From an uncultured Clostridia bacterium (GTDB taxonomy: Bacteria > Bacillota > Clostridia > TANB77 > CAG-508), in assembly GCA_934169725.1 (NCBI GenBank), contig CAKPOF010000004.1, forward strand, positions 62,001 to 126,000: a stretch of DNA of 64,000 nt, written 5' to 3'. Of this stretch, positions 8,138 through 17,019 are shown piece after piece. The notes under the pieces are model-generated. The model was given only the letters and a program-made list of their open reading frames with translations. It was not told the DNA's origin and made no database searches. Each line of letters begins with the position of its first letter. Position 1 is the stretch's first letter. The translations under genes and the position numbers were made by a program.

Positions 8138-9217
8138 ATGAAATTTATACATATAGCAGATGTTCATTTTGATAGTCAATTTGTGAATTTATCAGATAGA
8201 GATAGTTTTGGAGAATTAAAAAGATTAGAGCAAAGAAGGGTGTTTAAAAAAGTAATACAATATATAAAAGAAAATAATGTAGATTTTTTATTTATTTCTG
8301 GAGATTTATATGAACAAAAATATATAAGAGAATCTACGATAGAATATATAAATAATTTATTTAAAGAAATACCAAATACAAAAATATATATTAGTCCTGG
8401 AAATCATGACCCGTACATAAAAAATTCATATTATAATAAGTTTAATTGGAATGAAAATGTACATATTTTTTCTTCTAAAATAGAAAAAATAGAATTAGAA
8501 AATGTAAATATATATGGATATGGATTTGGAGATTTTTATTGTACAGACTGTGGAATTGAAAAAATAAATTTAGAAAAAAATGATAAAGAAAATATATTAG
8601 TAATACACAGTACAATAGATGGTGCAAATATTGAAGAAAAACAATATAATTCTATTTCGAGAAAAATATTAGAAGAAATAGGATTTGATTATGTAGCAAC
8701 AGGCCATATACATAAATCTGATTATAATTCGTATGAAAATCAAAAAATTGTATATCCAGGTTCATTAGTCTCTTTAGGATTTGACGAGATTGGGGAACAT
8801 GGAATGATTTGCGGAGAAATAAATAATAAAAATTTAGAAATAAAATTTATACCATTAAGTGAAAATAATTTTGAAGAAATAAATATAGATGTTTCTGATA
8901 TTAATTCAAAAGATGAATTAATAGAAAAATTAAATGAACTAGAAATAAAAGAAAATAGTTTGATAAAAATAATTTTAACAGGATACAGAAAATTTGAAAT
9001 TAATGTTTATGATATATATAAATTAATTGAAAATGAAAGAATAATAAAAATAAAAAATTGTACAAAAATAAAATATGATTTAGAAAAAATATCAAATACC
9101 TATACATTAAAAGGTTTATTTGCAAAAGAAATTTTAGAAAAACAAAAAGAAAGTTCAGAAGAAGAAAAAGAGATATTAGAAAAAGCTGTAGAAATTGCAT
9201 TTGAGGCACTACAGTAA
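8138..9217 (+). CDS. SbcD/YhaO-like metallophosphoesterase (Mre11 family nuclease subunit)
   Basis: A 359-residue calcineurin-type phosphoesterase with all the metal-binding motifs in order: IHIADVHFDS (residues 4-13), SGDLYE, SPGNHDP, and GHIHKSD near residue 190. Mre11/SbcD proteins supply the nuclease of a two-subunit DNA-end processing complex. The C-terminal third is Lys/Glu/Ile-rich and probably contacts the ATPase partner. The gene is followed 24 bases later by the SbcC/Rad50-like ATPase, the expected partner. The overall form resembles B. subtilis YhaO more than E. coli SbcD. Weak ribosome binding site (AAAGGAATA). Confidence 0.88.
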   Translation: MKFIHIADVHFDSQFVNLSDRDSFGELKRLEQRRVFKKVIQYIKENNVDFLFISGDLYEQKYIRESTIEYINNLFKEIPNTKIYISPGNHDPYIKNSYYNKFNWNENVHIFSSKIEKIELENVNIYGYGFGDFYCTDCGIEKINLEKNDKENILVIHSTIDGANIEEKQYNSISRKILEEIGFDYVATGHIHKSDYNSYENQKIVYPGSLVSLGFDEIGEHGMICGEINNKNLEIKFIPLSENNFEEINIDVSDINSKDELIEKLNELEIKENSLIKIILTGYRKFEINVYDIYKLIENERIIKIKNCTKIKYDLEKISNTYTLKGLFAKEILEKQKESSEEEKEILEKAVEIAFEALQ

Positions 9218-9241
9218 ATTTTTAGATAAAGAGGTAAAAAA

Positions 9242-11188
9242 TTGAATATTAATGAATTAAAAATAAATGCATATGGAAAAATTAAAGATAAAAGATATAT
9301 TTTAGATAGAAATATAAATATTATTTATGGAAAAAATGAAGCAGGAAAATCAACAATATTAAATTTTATAACTAATTCATTTTATGGAATATCAAAAAAT
9401 AAAAACGGAAAAGAATATTCAGATTTTGATAGATATAAGCCATGGAATGATGAAGTTTTTTCTGGTAAAATAGAATATGAATTAAATAATGGAGAAAAGT
9501 TTGAAATATTTAGAGATTTTAAGAAAAAAAACCCACAAATATTTAATGAAAAAAAAGAAGATATTTCAAAAAATTTTAATATAGATAAAAATAAAGGAAA
9601 TGAATTTTTTTATGAACAAACAGGGGTAGATGAAAAATTATTTTTATCAACAATTGTTGTTAATCAAAATCAGGTAAAATTAGAAAAAACAGAACAAAAT
9701 ATATTAATACAGAAAATAGCAAATTTAGTTGGGACAGGAGAAGATAATGTATCATATAAAAAGGCCATAGATAGAATAAATAGGAGACAATTAGATGAAA
9801 TAGGAACAGAAAGATCAAGAGAAAAACCTTTAAATATTTTATTAAGGGAAAATGAACAATTACAAAAAGAAAAAGAAGAATTAGAGAAATATAAAAATAT
9901 AAAATATGAAATAGAAGAAAAAAGAAATAATTTAAAACAAGAAGAATCTGAATTAGAAAATGAAGAAAAATATTTAAGTGAATTAAAAAACATTTATGAA
10001 AAAAATAAAATAGAAAATGAAAAATTAAATATTAAAGAAAATATAAAAAAAGAAAATATAGAAAAAATAAAAATAAATAAAAAAGAAATATTAGAAATAG
10101 AAAATAAAAATGAAAAAATAATAGAAAAAAATAATAAAAAAATAAATAAAATGAAAAAAAATAAAAATAAATTAAAAAATAATTTTATAATTATTTTTAT
10201 AATATTAATTTTAATAAATATAGGGCAATTTATTTTTATAAAAAATAATAATATTAAATATATTTTTCTTCTTACTCTCCCAATGGATTTAATTTTTTCT
10301 ATAATTAATTTAAAAAATAAAAATAAATTAATAAAAATATTAGAAAATGAAAATAAAAATGAAAAAGAAAAAATAGAAAATGAAAAAAATAATTATTTAA
10401 ATGAAAATAAAATATTAGAAAAAAATAATAATCAATTAGAAGAAGAAATAAAAGAATTAAAAAATAAAATAAATAATAATTTAAAAATAGAAAATGAAAA
10501 AATAAAAAATAAATATTTTAATAAAATAAATAATGAAAAAATAAAACAAATAAATAATTTAGAAAATATTAATGACCAAATAAATTATGTACAAAATAAA
10601 TTAAATGAAACAAAAATACATTTACATAAACTAGATTTTGATAAAGAAAACGTAAATCCTAAAGTTGATAATTTAATAAAAATAGAAGAAAAAATAGTTA
10701 ACAATAATGAAAAAATAGTAAACTTAAGAAAATTAGAGAAAAGCATGAACATGGCAAAAGAAATTTTATTAAAAGCATATGAAAAAATGAAAAATACAGT
10801 TACCCCTAAGTTTACAGAGAATCTTTCAAAAAATATAAACAACATTACAAATGGTAAATATACAAATGTTGTATTACAAGACGATAATGGATTGATAGTA
10901 GAATTAAAGAATGGAAATTATGTTGAAGCAAATAGGTTAAGCATTGGAACTATAGACCAACTATATTTATCATTAAGACTTTCTATGATAGAAGAATTAT
11001 CAAATGAAAAAATGCCAATTATTTTAGATGAGGCATTTGCATATTATGATACAACAAGATTAGAAAATATTCTAAAATATTTATATAGTGTATATCCAGA
11101 AAGACAAATAATAATATTTGCATGTACAGAAAGAGAAAAAAATATATTAGAAAAAAATAATATAAAATATAATTATATAAATTTATAA
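9242..11188 (+). CDS. SbcC/YhaN-like SMC-family ATPase with internal membrane hairpin
   Basis: A 648-residue ATPase with a TTG start six bases after GAGGTAA. The N-terminal Walker A is YGKNEAGKST (about residues 29-38). The C-terminal half carries the ABC signature region RLSIGTIDQLYLSLRL and Walker B PIILDEAFAYYD. The middle is a low-complexity coiled coil (Asn, Lys, Glu, Ile), interrupted near residues 312-355 by two hydrophobic segments separated by a short polar loop. These are probably a membrane hairpin, as described for YhaN-type proteins. It is much shorter than E. coli SbcC (about 1,050 residues) and lacks an obvious CxxC zinc hook. With the upstream nuclease it should form an Mre11-Rad50-like complex, possibly membrane-tethered. 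Confidence 0.85.
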   Translation: MNINELKINAYGKIKDKRYILDRNINIIYGKNEAGKSTILNFITNSFYGISKNKNGKEYSDFDRYKPWNDEVFSGKIEYELNNGEKFEIFRDFKKKNPQIFNEKKEDISKNFNIDKNKGNEFFYEQTGVDEKLFLSTIVVNQNQVKLEKTEQNILIQKIANLVGTGEDNVSYKKAIDRINRRQLDEIGTERSREKPLNILLRENEQLQKEKEELEKYKNIKYEIEEKRNNLKQEESELENEEKYLSELKNIYEKNKIENEKLNIKENIKKENIEKIKINKKEILEIENKNEKIIEKNNKKINKMKKNKNKLKNNFIIIFIILILINIGQFIFIKNNNIKYIFLLTLPMDLIFSIINLKNKNKLIKILENENKNEKEKIENEKNNYLNENKILEKNNNQLEEEIKELKNKINNNLKIENEKIKNKYFNKINNEKIKQINNLENINDQINYVQNKLNETKIHLHKLDFDKENVNPKVDNLIKIEEKIVNNNEKIVNLRKLEKSMNMAKEILLKAYEKMKNTVTPKFTENLSKNINNITNGKYTNVVLQDDNGLIVELKNGNYVEANRLSIGTIDQLYLSLRLSMIEELSNEKMPIILDEAFAYYDTTRLENILKYLYSVYPERQIIIFACTEREKNILEKNNIKYNYINL

Positions 11189-11201
11189 AAATTAACATAT
11201 T

Positions 11202-11295
11202 TGTACTCGCATTTGCTCGTTTGGTTGCTTACGTGGTATTTCAAATAATATATTATAAAATTTTTGTTTAAATGTTAAGAGCTGTGAATTATAAC
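11202..11295. repeat. Partial copy (3' half) of the palindromic repeat, R4
   Basis: It contains GTACTCGCATTTGCTCGTTT, the CGTGGTATTTCAAA block, an AATATATTATAAAATTT arm and GCTGTGAATTATAAC, in the same order as the right half of R3. The left half is absent. It fills most of the gap between the SbcC-like gene and the prfA promoter. Confidence 0.65.
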
Positions 11296-11333
11296 TTTTA
11301 AACATTAAATTAAAGAATATGATTGAGCAAAAC

Positions 11334-11362
11334 TTGTAAAAAGCTAAAGAATATAGTATAAT
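11334..11362 (+). promoter_or_regulatory. Promoter for prfA
   Basis: TTGTAA (11334-11339), 17 bases, TATAAT (11357-11362), 30 bases before the prfA ATG. The -10 is preceded by TAG, not a TGn extension. Confidence 0.7.
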
Positions 11363-11392
11363 AATGCAAGTAAGTAAAAAAGGAGAATATTT

Positions 11393-12451
11393 ATGTTTGA
11401 AAAATTAGAAACAGTAGAAAAGAGATATGAAGAATTGACAAAAATGATTAGTGATCCAGAAGTAATATCAAATCACACAGAATGGCAAAAATTAATGAAA
11501 GAACATGCAAGCATAGAAGAAATTGTATTTAAATTTAGAGAATATAAAAAAGTTAAGCAAGCAATGGAAGAAGCAGAAGAACTTATGAAAGATCCTGAAA
11601 TGAAAGAATTAGCAGAAGAAGAATATTATTCATCAAAAGAAAAATTACCAATAATTGAAGAAGAATTAAAATTTTTATTAATTCCAAAAGACCCAGATGA
11701 TGATAAAAATATTATTTGTGAAATTAGAGCAGGAGCTGGAGGAGAAGAAGCTGCACTATTTGCTGGAACATTATTTAGAATGTACACAATGTATGCAGAA
11801 AGAAAACATTGGAAATTGGAAGTACTTAATGAAAATGAAACAGGATTAGGTGGATATAAAGAAATATCTTTTATGATAACTGGTAAAGGTGTATATAGTA
11901 GATTAAAATTTGAAAGTGGTGTTCATAGAGTACAAAGAGTACCAGATACAGAAAGTAGTGGAAGAATCCATACTTCAACAGCTACAGTTGCAATGTTACC
12001 GGTTGTAGAAGATGTAGAGATAGAAATTAATCCTGCAGATATAAAAATGGAAGTATTTCGTTCTTCAGGAGCTGGTGGACAACATATTAATAAGACATCA
12101 TCAGCAGTTAGATTAATACATGAGCCAAGTGGAATAGTTGTAGAATGTCAAACTGAAAGATCTCAATTTCAAAACAGAGATAATGCAATGAAAATGTTAA
12201 GAACAAAACTATATGAAATAGAAAAACAAAAACAAGATAATGAAATTTCAAGTGCAAGAAAATCACAAGTAGGTTCAGGAGATAGAAGTGAAAAAATAAG
12301 AACTTATAACTACCCTCAAGGAAGAATAACAGATCATAGAATAGGTATGAGCATATATCAAATGGAAAATTTTCTAAATGGAGATTTAGATGAAATGATT
12401 GACAATTTAATAGCTGCAGATAGAGCAGAAAAATTAAAAGGTGAAGAATAA
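11393..12451 (+). CDS. prfA: Peptide chain release factor 1
   Basis: RF1 recognises UAA and UAG stop codons and triggers peptidyl-tRNA hydrolysis. At 352 residues it has normal length. The hydrolytic GGQ motif is in [17 protein letters not shown], and the codon-recognition PxT tripeptide is PDT within [13 protein letters not shown]. Both are in the expected places. The start has AAGGAG upstream. It is not preceded by prmC, the GGQ methyltransferase gene often adjacent in Firmicutes. It is followed by a terminator whose right arm forms the ribosome binding site of the next gene. Confidence 0.97.
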   Translation: MFEKLETVEKRYEELTKMISDPEVISNHTEWQKLMKEHASIEEIVFKFREYKKVKQAMEEAEELMKDPEMKELAEEEYYSSKEKLPIIEEELKFLLIPKDPDDDKNIICEIRAGAGGEEAALFAGTLFRMYTMYAERKHWKLEVLNENETGLGGYKEISFMITGKGVYSRLKFESGVHRVQRVPDTESSGRIHTSTATVAMLPVVEDVEIEINPADIKMEVFRSSGAGGQHINKTSSAVRLIHEPSGIVVECQTERSQFQNRDNAMKMLRTKLYEIEKQKQDNEISSARKSQVGSGDRSEKIRTYNYPQGRITDHRIGMSIYQMENFLNGDLDEMIDNLIAADRAEKLKGEE

Positions 12452-12474
12452 TTTATAAATAAAGTAGAATAAAT

Positions 12475-12525
12475 AAAAACTCCTTAAAATAAAATTATAA
12501 TAAGTTTATTTTAAGGAGTTTTTTT
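12475..12525 (+). terminator. Terminator after prfA whose stem contains the next gene's ribosome binding site
   Basis: AAAAACTCCTTAAAATAAA (12475-12493) pairs with TTTATTTTAAGGAGTTTTT (12505-12523) around an 11-base loop, followed by Ts that run into ATG 12526. AAGGAG (12513-12518) in the right arm is the only ribosome binding site for the ZIP gene, so the folded hairpin would both end prfA transcription and hide that site. Confidence 0.8.
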
Positions 12526-13258
12526 ATGCAAGAAATACTAAGAACAACACTTATTGGATTATTTTTTGGTACATTTGGAACAACTATTGGAGGAATAATA
12601 GGAGTAAGAACTAAAAGAAATTCTCAAAAATTTTTAAGTTTTATATTAGCATTTGCATCAGGACTAATGATGGCAATTATATGTTTTGATTTAATACCGG
12701 AGGCAATAGAAATAGGAAATATGTTTAATTTAAATATTGGAATATTTTTAGGGATTTTTATGATGATATATTGTGATAAAATTGTAGAAAAAAAATTTAA
12801 TACCAAAAAATATGATAATAATTTATTAAAAACAGGTATAATTGTATCAATAGGATTAGCAATTCACAATTTTCCAGAAGGATTAGCAATAGGCTCAGGA
12901 TTTGGGTCATCAATAAAATTAGGATTAAGTCTAGCGATTGCTATATGCCTACATGATATACCAGAAGGAATATCAATGGCAATTCCTATGAAAAATGGAG
13001 GAATGAAAAAATGGAAAGTAGTTTTTTTAGTAGTTATGTCTGGAATTACTACGGGAATAGGTGCTTTGGTTGGAGCAATAATAGGAGGAATTTCTGAAAG
13101 TATAATTTCAATATGTTTAAGTTTTGCAGCAGGAGCTATGTTATATATAATATCGCGGAGAGTTGATTCCTGAAGCAAATGATTTATACAAAGGAAAAAT
13201 GACGGCAATGGGAAATATTTTAGGTTTTTTAATAGGTGTAGTTGCTATGAATTTATAA
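12526..13258 (+). pseudogene. ZIP-family divalent metal transporter, frameshifted near the C-terminus
   Basis: A ZIP (ZupT-like) integral membrane protein of about 243 residues if one extra base is removed. Motifs HNFPEGLAIG and HDIPEGISMA, the metal-site histidines and glutamates of helices IV and V, are intact. FDLIPEA in helix II is also present. As sequenced, the frame ends at 13173 after LYIISRRVDS. Dropping the C in TCGCGGAGAG (about 13156) gives IISGELIPEANDLY and runs to a stop at 13258 through the final helix (ILGFLIGVVAM). The family moves zinc or related metals into the cytosol. The extra base resembles the one in the coupling-protein gene, so an assembly error is possible. Confidence 0.85.
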
Positions 13259-13290
13259 TAATTGAAAAATTGTAGATTATAAAAATAATA

Positions 13291-13323
13291 AAAAAGGTGT
13301 AATACTAAAAAACACCTTTTTAT
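13291..13323 (+). terminator. Terminator after the ZIP gene
   Basis: AAAAAGGTGT (13291-13300) pairs with AACACCTTTTT (13311-13321), with Ts on one strand and As on the other. It could act in both directions. Confidence 0.75.
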
Positions 13324-13324
13324 T

Positions 13325-13509
13325 TTAATTCCAATTTACAATTCTTAACCCTTTAGGTGCTCCCCAAGGTGCATCAGATATTGTATTTTCATTTTTATTA
13401 ATTTTAATTTTTTCTACATTATCACCAATTACTACTTTTTTATAGTAAATCCTTTTATTGAAGCAGCACGAATTGTTTTTACACTATCTGGTACAACTAA
13501 ATTTTAAAA
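13325..13509 (-). pseudogene. Decayed C-terminal fragment of a BspA-like leucine-rich-repeat protein
   Basis: On the minus strand two adjacent frames carry recognisable pieces. The first reads LVVPDSVKTIRAASIKGFTI and then stops. The second reads KVVIGDNVEKIKINKN and ends APWGAPKGLRIVNWN plus a stop. VPDSVKTI and GDNVEKI are typical of the BspA-type leucine-rich repeats of surface proteins. The fragment is preceded by an in-frame stop and has a frameshift, with no start codon or ribosome binding site, so it is a remnant. Confidence 0.6.
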
Positions 13510-13664
13510 CGATATTTATCAATTTTAATTTTATGAAAATCATAAAATAAAGTAAATATATTTTTAATAAAAAACAATATTATTTTTGAGTTTTATCAAA
13601 TAAAAAATCATTCATAAAAATGTTATAAAATATTATATTATAAATAAGGAAAGTAGGAAAAAAT

Positions 13665-13988
13665 ATGAATAAAGATAGTATAAGCAAACATATTGGTCAA
13701 ATGTGTCAACAATATAGAATAAAAAATAATTTGACACAAAATCAAGTTGCAGAATTAACAGGTTTGGAGCCTAGGCATATAAGTCAAATAGAAAGAGGAT
13801 TATCAAAGGGAAGTATTGATACATTAATAAAATTATGTAATGCGTATCAAATAACACTAGATATTATTTTATATGACTTATTGGATGAAAAAACTAAAGG
13901 TTCAATATATGATGAAAAATTTAAAAAATTAAATAAAAAAGATAAGGAGAGTATATTACATTTTATTGATTATTTTCTATCAAAATAA
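13665..13988 (+). CDS. XRE-family helix-turn-helix transcriptional regulator
   Basis: A 107-residue single-domain DNA-binding protein. An HTH_3 domain spans roughly residues 10-66 with the pattern YRIKNNLTQNQVAELTGL, then HISQIERGLSKGSIDTLIKL. The C-terminal 40 residues are charged and probably mediate dimerisation. It stands alone between the leucine-rich-repeat remnant and a convergent orphan gene, so its target is unknown. Its own terminator overlaps the stop codon. Confidence 0.88.
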   Translation: MNKDSISKHIGQMCQQYRIKNNLTQNQVAELTGLEPRHISQIERGLSKGSIDTLIKLCNAYQITLDIILYDLLDEKTKGSIYDEKFKKLNKKDKESILHFIDYFLSK

Positions 13989-14030
13989 CCCCTATAAATA
14001 ATGCATGTGCAATATTTATAGGGGTTTTAT
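13987..14030 (+). terminator. Terminator of the XRE regulator gene
   Basis: AACCCCTATAAATA (13987-14000) pairs perfectly with TATTTATAGGGGTT (14013-14026), followed by Ts. The stem starts inside the stop codon. Confidence 0.85.
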
Positions 14031-14053
14031 GAAAAAATAAAAGGATAAAAATA

Positions 14054-14093
14054 CAAAAAAATAAGATTCAAGCTATTAGCTTGAATCTTATTT
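14054..14093 (-). terminator. Terminator of the minus-strand orphan gene
   Basis: AAATAAGATTCAAGCT (14059-14074) pairs perfectly with AGCTTGAATCTTATTT (14078-14093) around a short loop. On the minus strand it is followed by a run of Ts (14054-14060), so it serves the gene ending at 14128. Confidence 0.85.
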
Positions 14094-14127
14094 AACTTTA
14101 AAAGTTTAGGAAACTACAACTTAGTAT

Positions 14128-14472
14128 TTAAATTAATAATTCTTCAGTTAATTCAGTTTTTGGAATAACTGAAAAAGCATAACCTTTACGTAAGTCAACA
14201 ATTGGTGATAAAAGATGTCCATTTCCTAATTCGATAAGTTTAAGAAGTGGGTCTTTGCGTTCGGCATGATTAGCCCAATAAACCGTTTTTTCACCTAATT
14301 GCTGATGACCCCAAGTTACTTTTTGAGGATCTGAAACAACCAATTTCTCTCCATTTAAAAGATGAAAAATCCGGATAAGTGGATGTTTTTTATCTTCTGG
14401 AGAAAAATAGATCTCAGCGATGTTAATGTCTTCAAGTTTCAAGTTGTCTGTTTTCTTTTTAAAAGTTGTCAT
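14128..14472 (-). CDS. Hypothetical protein of unlike composition
   Basis: A 114-residue protein starting at ATG 14472 behind AAGGAG; an upstream in-frame extension to 14568 has no ribosome binding site and crosses the promoter. I do not recognise a family. It has no signal peptide or membrane segment, and contains regular beta-like stretches (LIRIFHLLNGEKLVV, LLKLIELGNGHLL) that look like two copies of one structural unit. Codon use is richer in G and C than the surrounding genes, it has a textbook promoter and terminator of its own, and nothing around it is related. Recent acquisition is the simplest reading, but is inference. Confidence 0.75.
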   Translation of the reverse strand: MTTFKKKTDNLKLEDINIAEIYFSPEDKKHPLIRIFHLLNGEKLVVSDPQKVTWGHQQLGEKTVYWANHAERKDPLLKLIELGNGHLLSPIVDLRKGYAFSVIPKTELTEELLI

Positions 14473-14498
14473 CAAAAAGTCTCCTTTTTTGTGTGATA

Positions 14499-14516
14499 GG
14501 ATTAAAAAGATAATCC
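14499..14516 (-). promoter_or_regulatory. Short inverted repeat in the 5' leader of the orphan gene
   Basis: GGATTA and TAATCC flank a six-base spacer, between the promoter and the ribosome binding site. It could be an operator or a leader hairpin. Confidence 0.35.
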
Positions 14517-14539
14517 TAATATTAATAGTAACATAAAAC

Positions 14540-14568
14540 AGTATAACATAATTGTCGAAATTTGTCAA
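14540..14568 (-). promoter_or_regulatory. Near-consensus sigma-A promoter of the orphan gene
   Basis: On the minus strand, TTGACA (14568-14563), exactly 17 bases, TATACT (14545-14540). The leader to the ATG at 14472 is about 60 bases. Confidence 0.85.
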
Positions 14569-14596
14569 AAATTTCGAAAAACATCAAAATATTTAC

Positions 14597-14625
14597 TTGA
14601 TTTTTATGTTAGTATATAGTAAAAT
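14597..14625 (+). promoter_or_regulatory. Promoter for pcrA
   Basis: TTGATT (14597-14602), 17 bases, TAAAAT (14620-14625), diverging from the minus-strand promoter 29 bases away. Confidence 0.65.
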
Positions 14626-14680
14626 GCAAACAGAAATTTGAAAAATTAATATAAAAATAAACTGAAAGGGAAAATAAAAA

Positions 14681-17008
14681 ATGCAGGAAATTTTAAAAGG
14701 TTTAAATGATAAACAATATGAAGCTGTAGTAAATACAGAAGGTCCATGCTTAATAATTGCAGGAGCTGGTAGTGGAAAAACAAAAGTACTAACACATAAA
14801 ATAGCCTATTTAATAGGAGAAAAAAATGCAAAACCATGGGATATATTGGCAATAACATTTACAAATAAAGCAGCAAATGAAATGAAACAAAGAATTTCAG
14901 ACTTAATAGGTGATGCAGCTAAAGATATTTGGATGGGAACATTTCACTCTATATGTGTGAGAATTTTAAGAAGATTCATAGATAGAATTGGTTTTGAAAG
15001 TTCATTTATTATATTTGATACATCAGACCAAAAAACATTAGTAAAAAGTTGTATGAAAGATTTAGCAATTGATGATAAATTATTTACAGATAGAAGTATT
15101 TTATCAGAAATTAGCAATGCAAAAAATGAGATGTTAGAACCGGCACAATATACAGCTAGAGCTAGTGGAGATTTTAGAAAAGAAAAAATAGCAATAGTAT
15201 ATGAATTATACCAAAAGAGATTAAGAGAAAATAATGCAATAGATTTTGATGACATAATAAATTATACAATTAAAATTTTGATGGAAAATCCAGATATTTT
15301 AGAATATTATTCAAATAAATTTAAATATGTATTAGTTGATGAGTACCAAGATACAAACAAAGCACAGTTTACATTAGTTACATTGTTTGCATCTAAAAAT
15401 GGAAATATTACAGTTGTAGGAGATAATGACCAGGGAATATATAGTTTTAGAGGGGCTGATATTTCAAACATATTAAATTTCGAAAGAGATTTTCCGGGAA
15501 CAAGAATAATAAAATTAGAGCAAAATTATAGATGTACAGGAAATATTTTGAAAGCAGCAAATTGTGTAATAAAAAATAATGAAGTAAAATATAAAAAAGA
15601 ATTATGGACAGAAAATGAAGAAGGAAATTTACCTAAAGTATATCAAGCTGATAATGAATATGATGAAGGTACATATATAGCAATGCAAATAGAACATTTA
15701 AAAAGGGAAGAATACTATAAATATTCAGATTTTGCAGTTTTGTATAGAATGAATACACAATCAAGAGCAATAGAAGATATATTAAGAAGAGAAAATATTC
15801 CATATAAAATTGTTGGTGGTTTAAAATTCTATGAAAGAAAAGAAATAAAAGATATTATTGCATATTTAAGGCTTATTCAAAATAGTTCAGATAATTTAAG
15901 TTTAAAAAGAATAATAAATGAGCCTAAGAGAGGTATAGGAAAAACTAGTTTAGAAAAGGTTGAAAATTTAGCAGAAGAAAATGAAATTTCAATGTATGAA
16001 GTAATAAAAAATGCAGAACAATATGGATTAAATAGAGTTTATTTAAATTCTAGAGAGTTTGTAAATGTAATAGAGGAATTAAAAACTAAAAAAGATAAAT
16101 TAGTTATTTCAGAATTAATAAAAGAAACATTGAAAAAGACAGGGTATACTAAAGCTTTGGAAAATGAAAATACTATAGAAGCAGAAAACAGAATAGAAAA
16201 CTTAGAAGAATTTTTAACAGTAGCTATTGAGTTTGAAGAACAATATGCTGAAAATTCATTAAGTCAATTCTTAGAAGGAATTACATTATCATCAGATTTA
16301 GATAATATAGAGGAAACAGAAGATTCAGTTACACTTATGACATTACATAGTGCAAAAGGACTTGAATTTCCAGTAGTATTTTTAGTTGGAATGGAAGAAG
16401 GAATTTTTCCGGGATATAAATCAATATCAGAACCTCAAGAATTGGAAGAAGAAAGAAGATTATGTTATGTAGGAATAACAAGAGCTAAAGAACAATTATA
16501 TTTAACATGTAGTAAGCAAAGGACAATATTTGGCTCAACAAGCTATAATCAAGTATCAAGATTTTTAAAAGAAATACCAGAAGATTTATTAGAAGGGTAC
16601 AAAGAAGCATTTGGAGAAGAAGATAATAATAAAAATCAAATGTTTAAAGATTCTGCTTATACATGGTCATATGGAAGTAAAAATAATAGTAATATAAAAA
16701 CATATAAAATAAATGAAAAAGAACCAATTGGTGCAACAACTGCTAATAAAAAAATTAATGAATCTGGATTTATGTTTAGAACTGCAGAAAGTTTCTTAAA
16801 TAATTTAGGTAAAACAGCAAATAAAAATGCAGAGGTGGATTTATCTAAATATGAAGAAGGTGTTAAAGTATACCATAAAAAGTTTGGAGAAGGTGTAATA
16901 AATAAAGTTGAACCAGAAGGAGAAGATTTAAAAGTAGACATAAATTTTGAAAAAGCAGGTCATAAAAGATTAATGGCGAAATTTGCAAAATTAGAAATTT
17001 TGGATTAA
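14681..17008 (+). CDS. pcrA: ATP-dependent DNA helicase PcrA/UvrD
   Basis: A 775-residue superfamily 1A 3'-5' DNA helicase acting in repair and in removal of RecA and replication blocks. Motif I is AGAGSGKTK (about residues 29-37). Motif Ia is TFTNKAANEM, motif II DEYQDTN, motif III GDNDQGIYSFRGA, motif IV QNYRC, motif V TLMTLHSAKGLEF and motif VI CYVGITRAKE. The C-terminus has the KFGEGVINKVE block that defines PcrA-type proteins (RNA polymerase-binding tudor-like domain). Length and motif order are normal. It is monocistronic with its own promoter. It would use a ligase-like partner elsewhere (pcrA-ligA are often adjacent in Firmicutes, but not here). Confidence 0.96.
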   Translation: MQEILKGLNDKQYEAVVNTEGPCLIIAGAGSGKTKVLTHKIAYLIGEKNAKPWDILAITFTNKAANEMKQRISDLIGDAAKDIWMGTFHSICVRILRRFIDRIGFESSFIIFDTSDQKTLVKSCMKDLAIDDKLFTDRSILSEISNAKNEMLEPAQYTARASGDFRKEKIAIVYELYQKRLRENNAIDFDDIINYTIKILMENPDILEYYSNKFKYVLVDEYQDTNKAQFTLVTLFASKNGNITVVGDNDQGIYSFRGADISNILNFERDFPGTRIIKLEQNYRCTGNILKAANCVIKNNEVKYKKELWTENEEGNLPKVYQADNEYDEGTYIAMQIEHLKREEYYKYSDFAVLYRMNTQSRAIEDILRRENIPYKIVGGLKFYERKEIKDIIAYLRLIQNSSDNLSLKRIINEPKRGIGKTSLEKVENLAEENEISMYEVIKNAEQYGLNRVYLNSREFVNVIEELKTKKDKLVISELIKETLKKTGYTKALENENTIEAENRIENLEEFLTVAIEFEEQYAENSLSQFLEGITLSSDLDNIEETEDSVTLMTLHSAKGLEFPVVFLVGMEEGIFPGYKSISEPQELEEERRLCYVGITRAKEQLYLTCSKQRTIFGSTSYNQVSRFLKEIPEDLLEGYKEAFGEEDNNKNQMFKDSAYTWSYGSKNNSNIKTYKINEKEPIGATTANKKINESGFMFRTAESFLNNLGKTANKNAEVDLSKYEEGVKVYHKKFGEGVINKVEPEGEDLKVDINFEKAGHKRLMAKFAKLEILD

Positions 17009-17019
17009 AACATAGTTTA

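Noticed and set aside
11393..12451. Unusual PDT instead of PAT in the stop-codon recognition motif of RF1
   Set aside because: The middle residue varies among Firmicute RF1 proteins, so this is not evidence for a changed code. All genes here read normally with TAA, TAG and TGA as stops.
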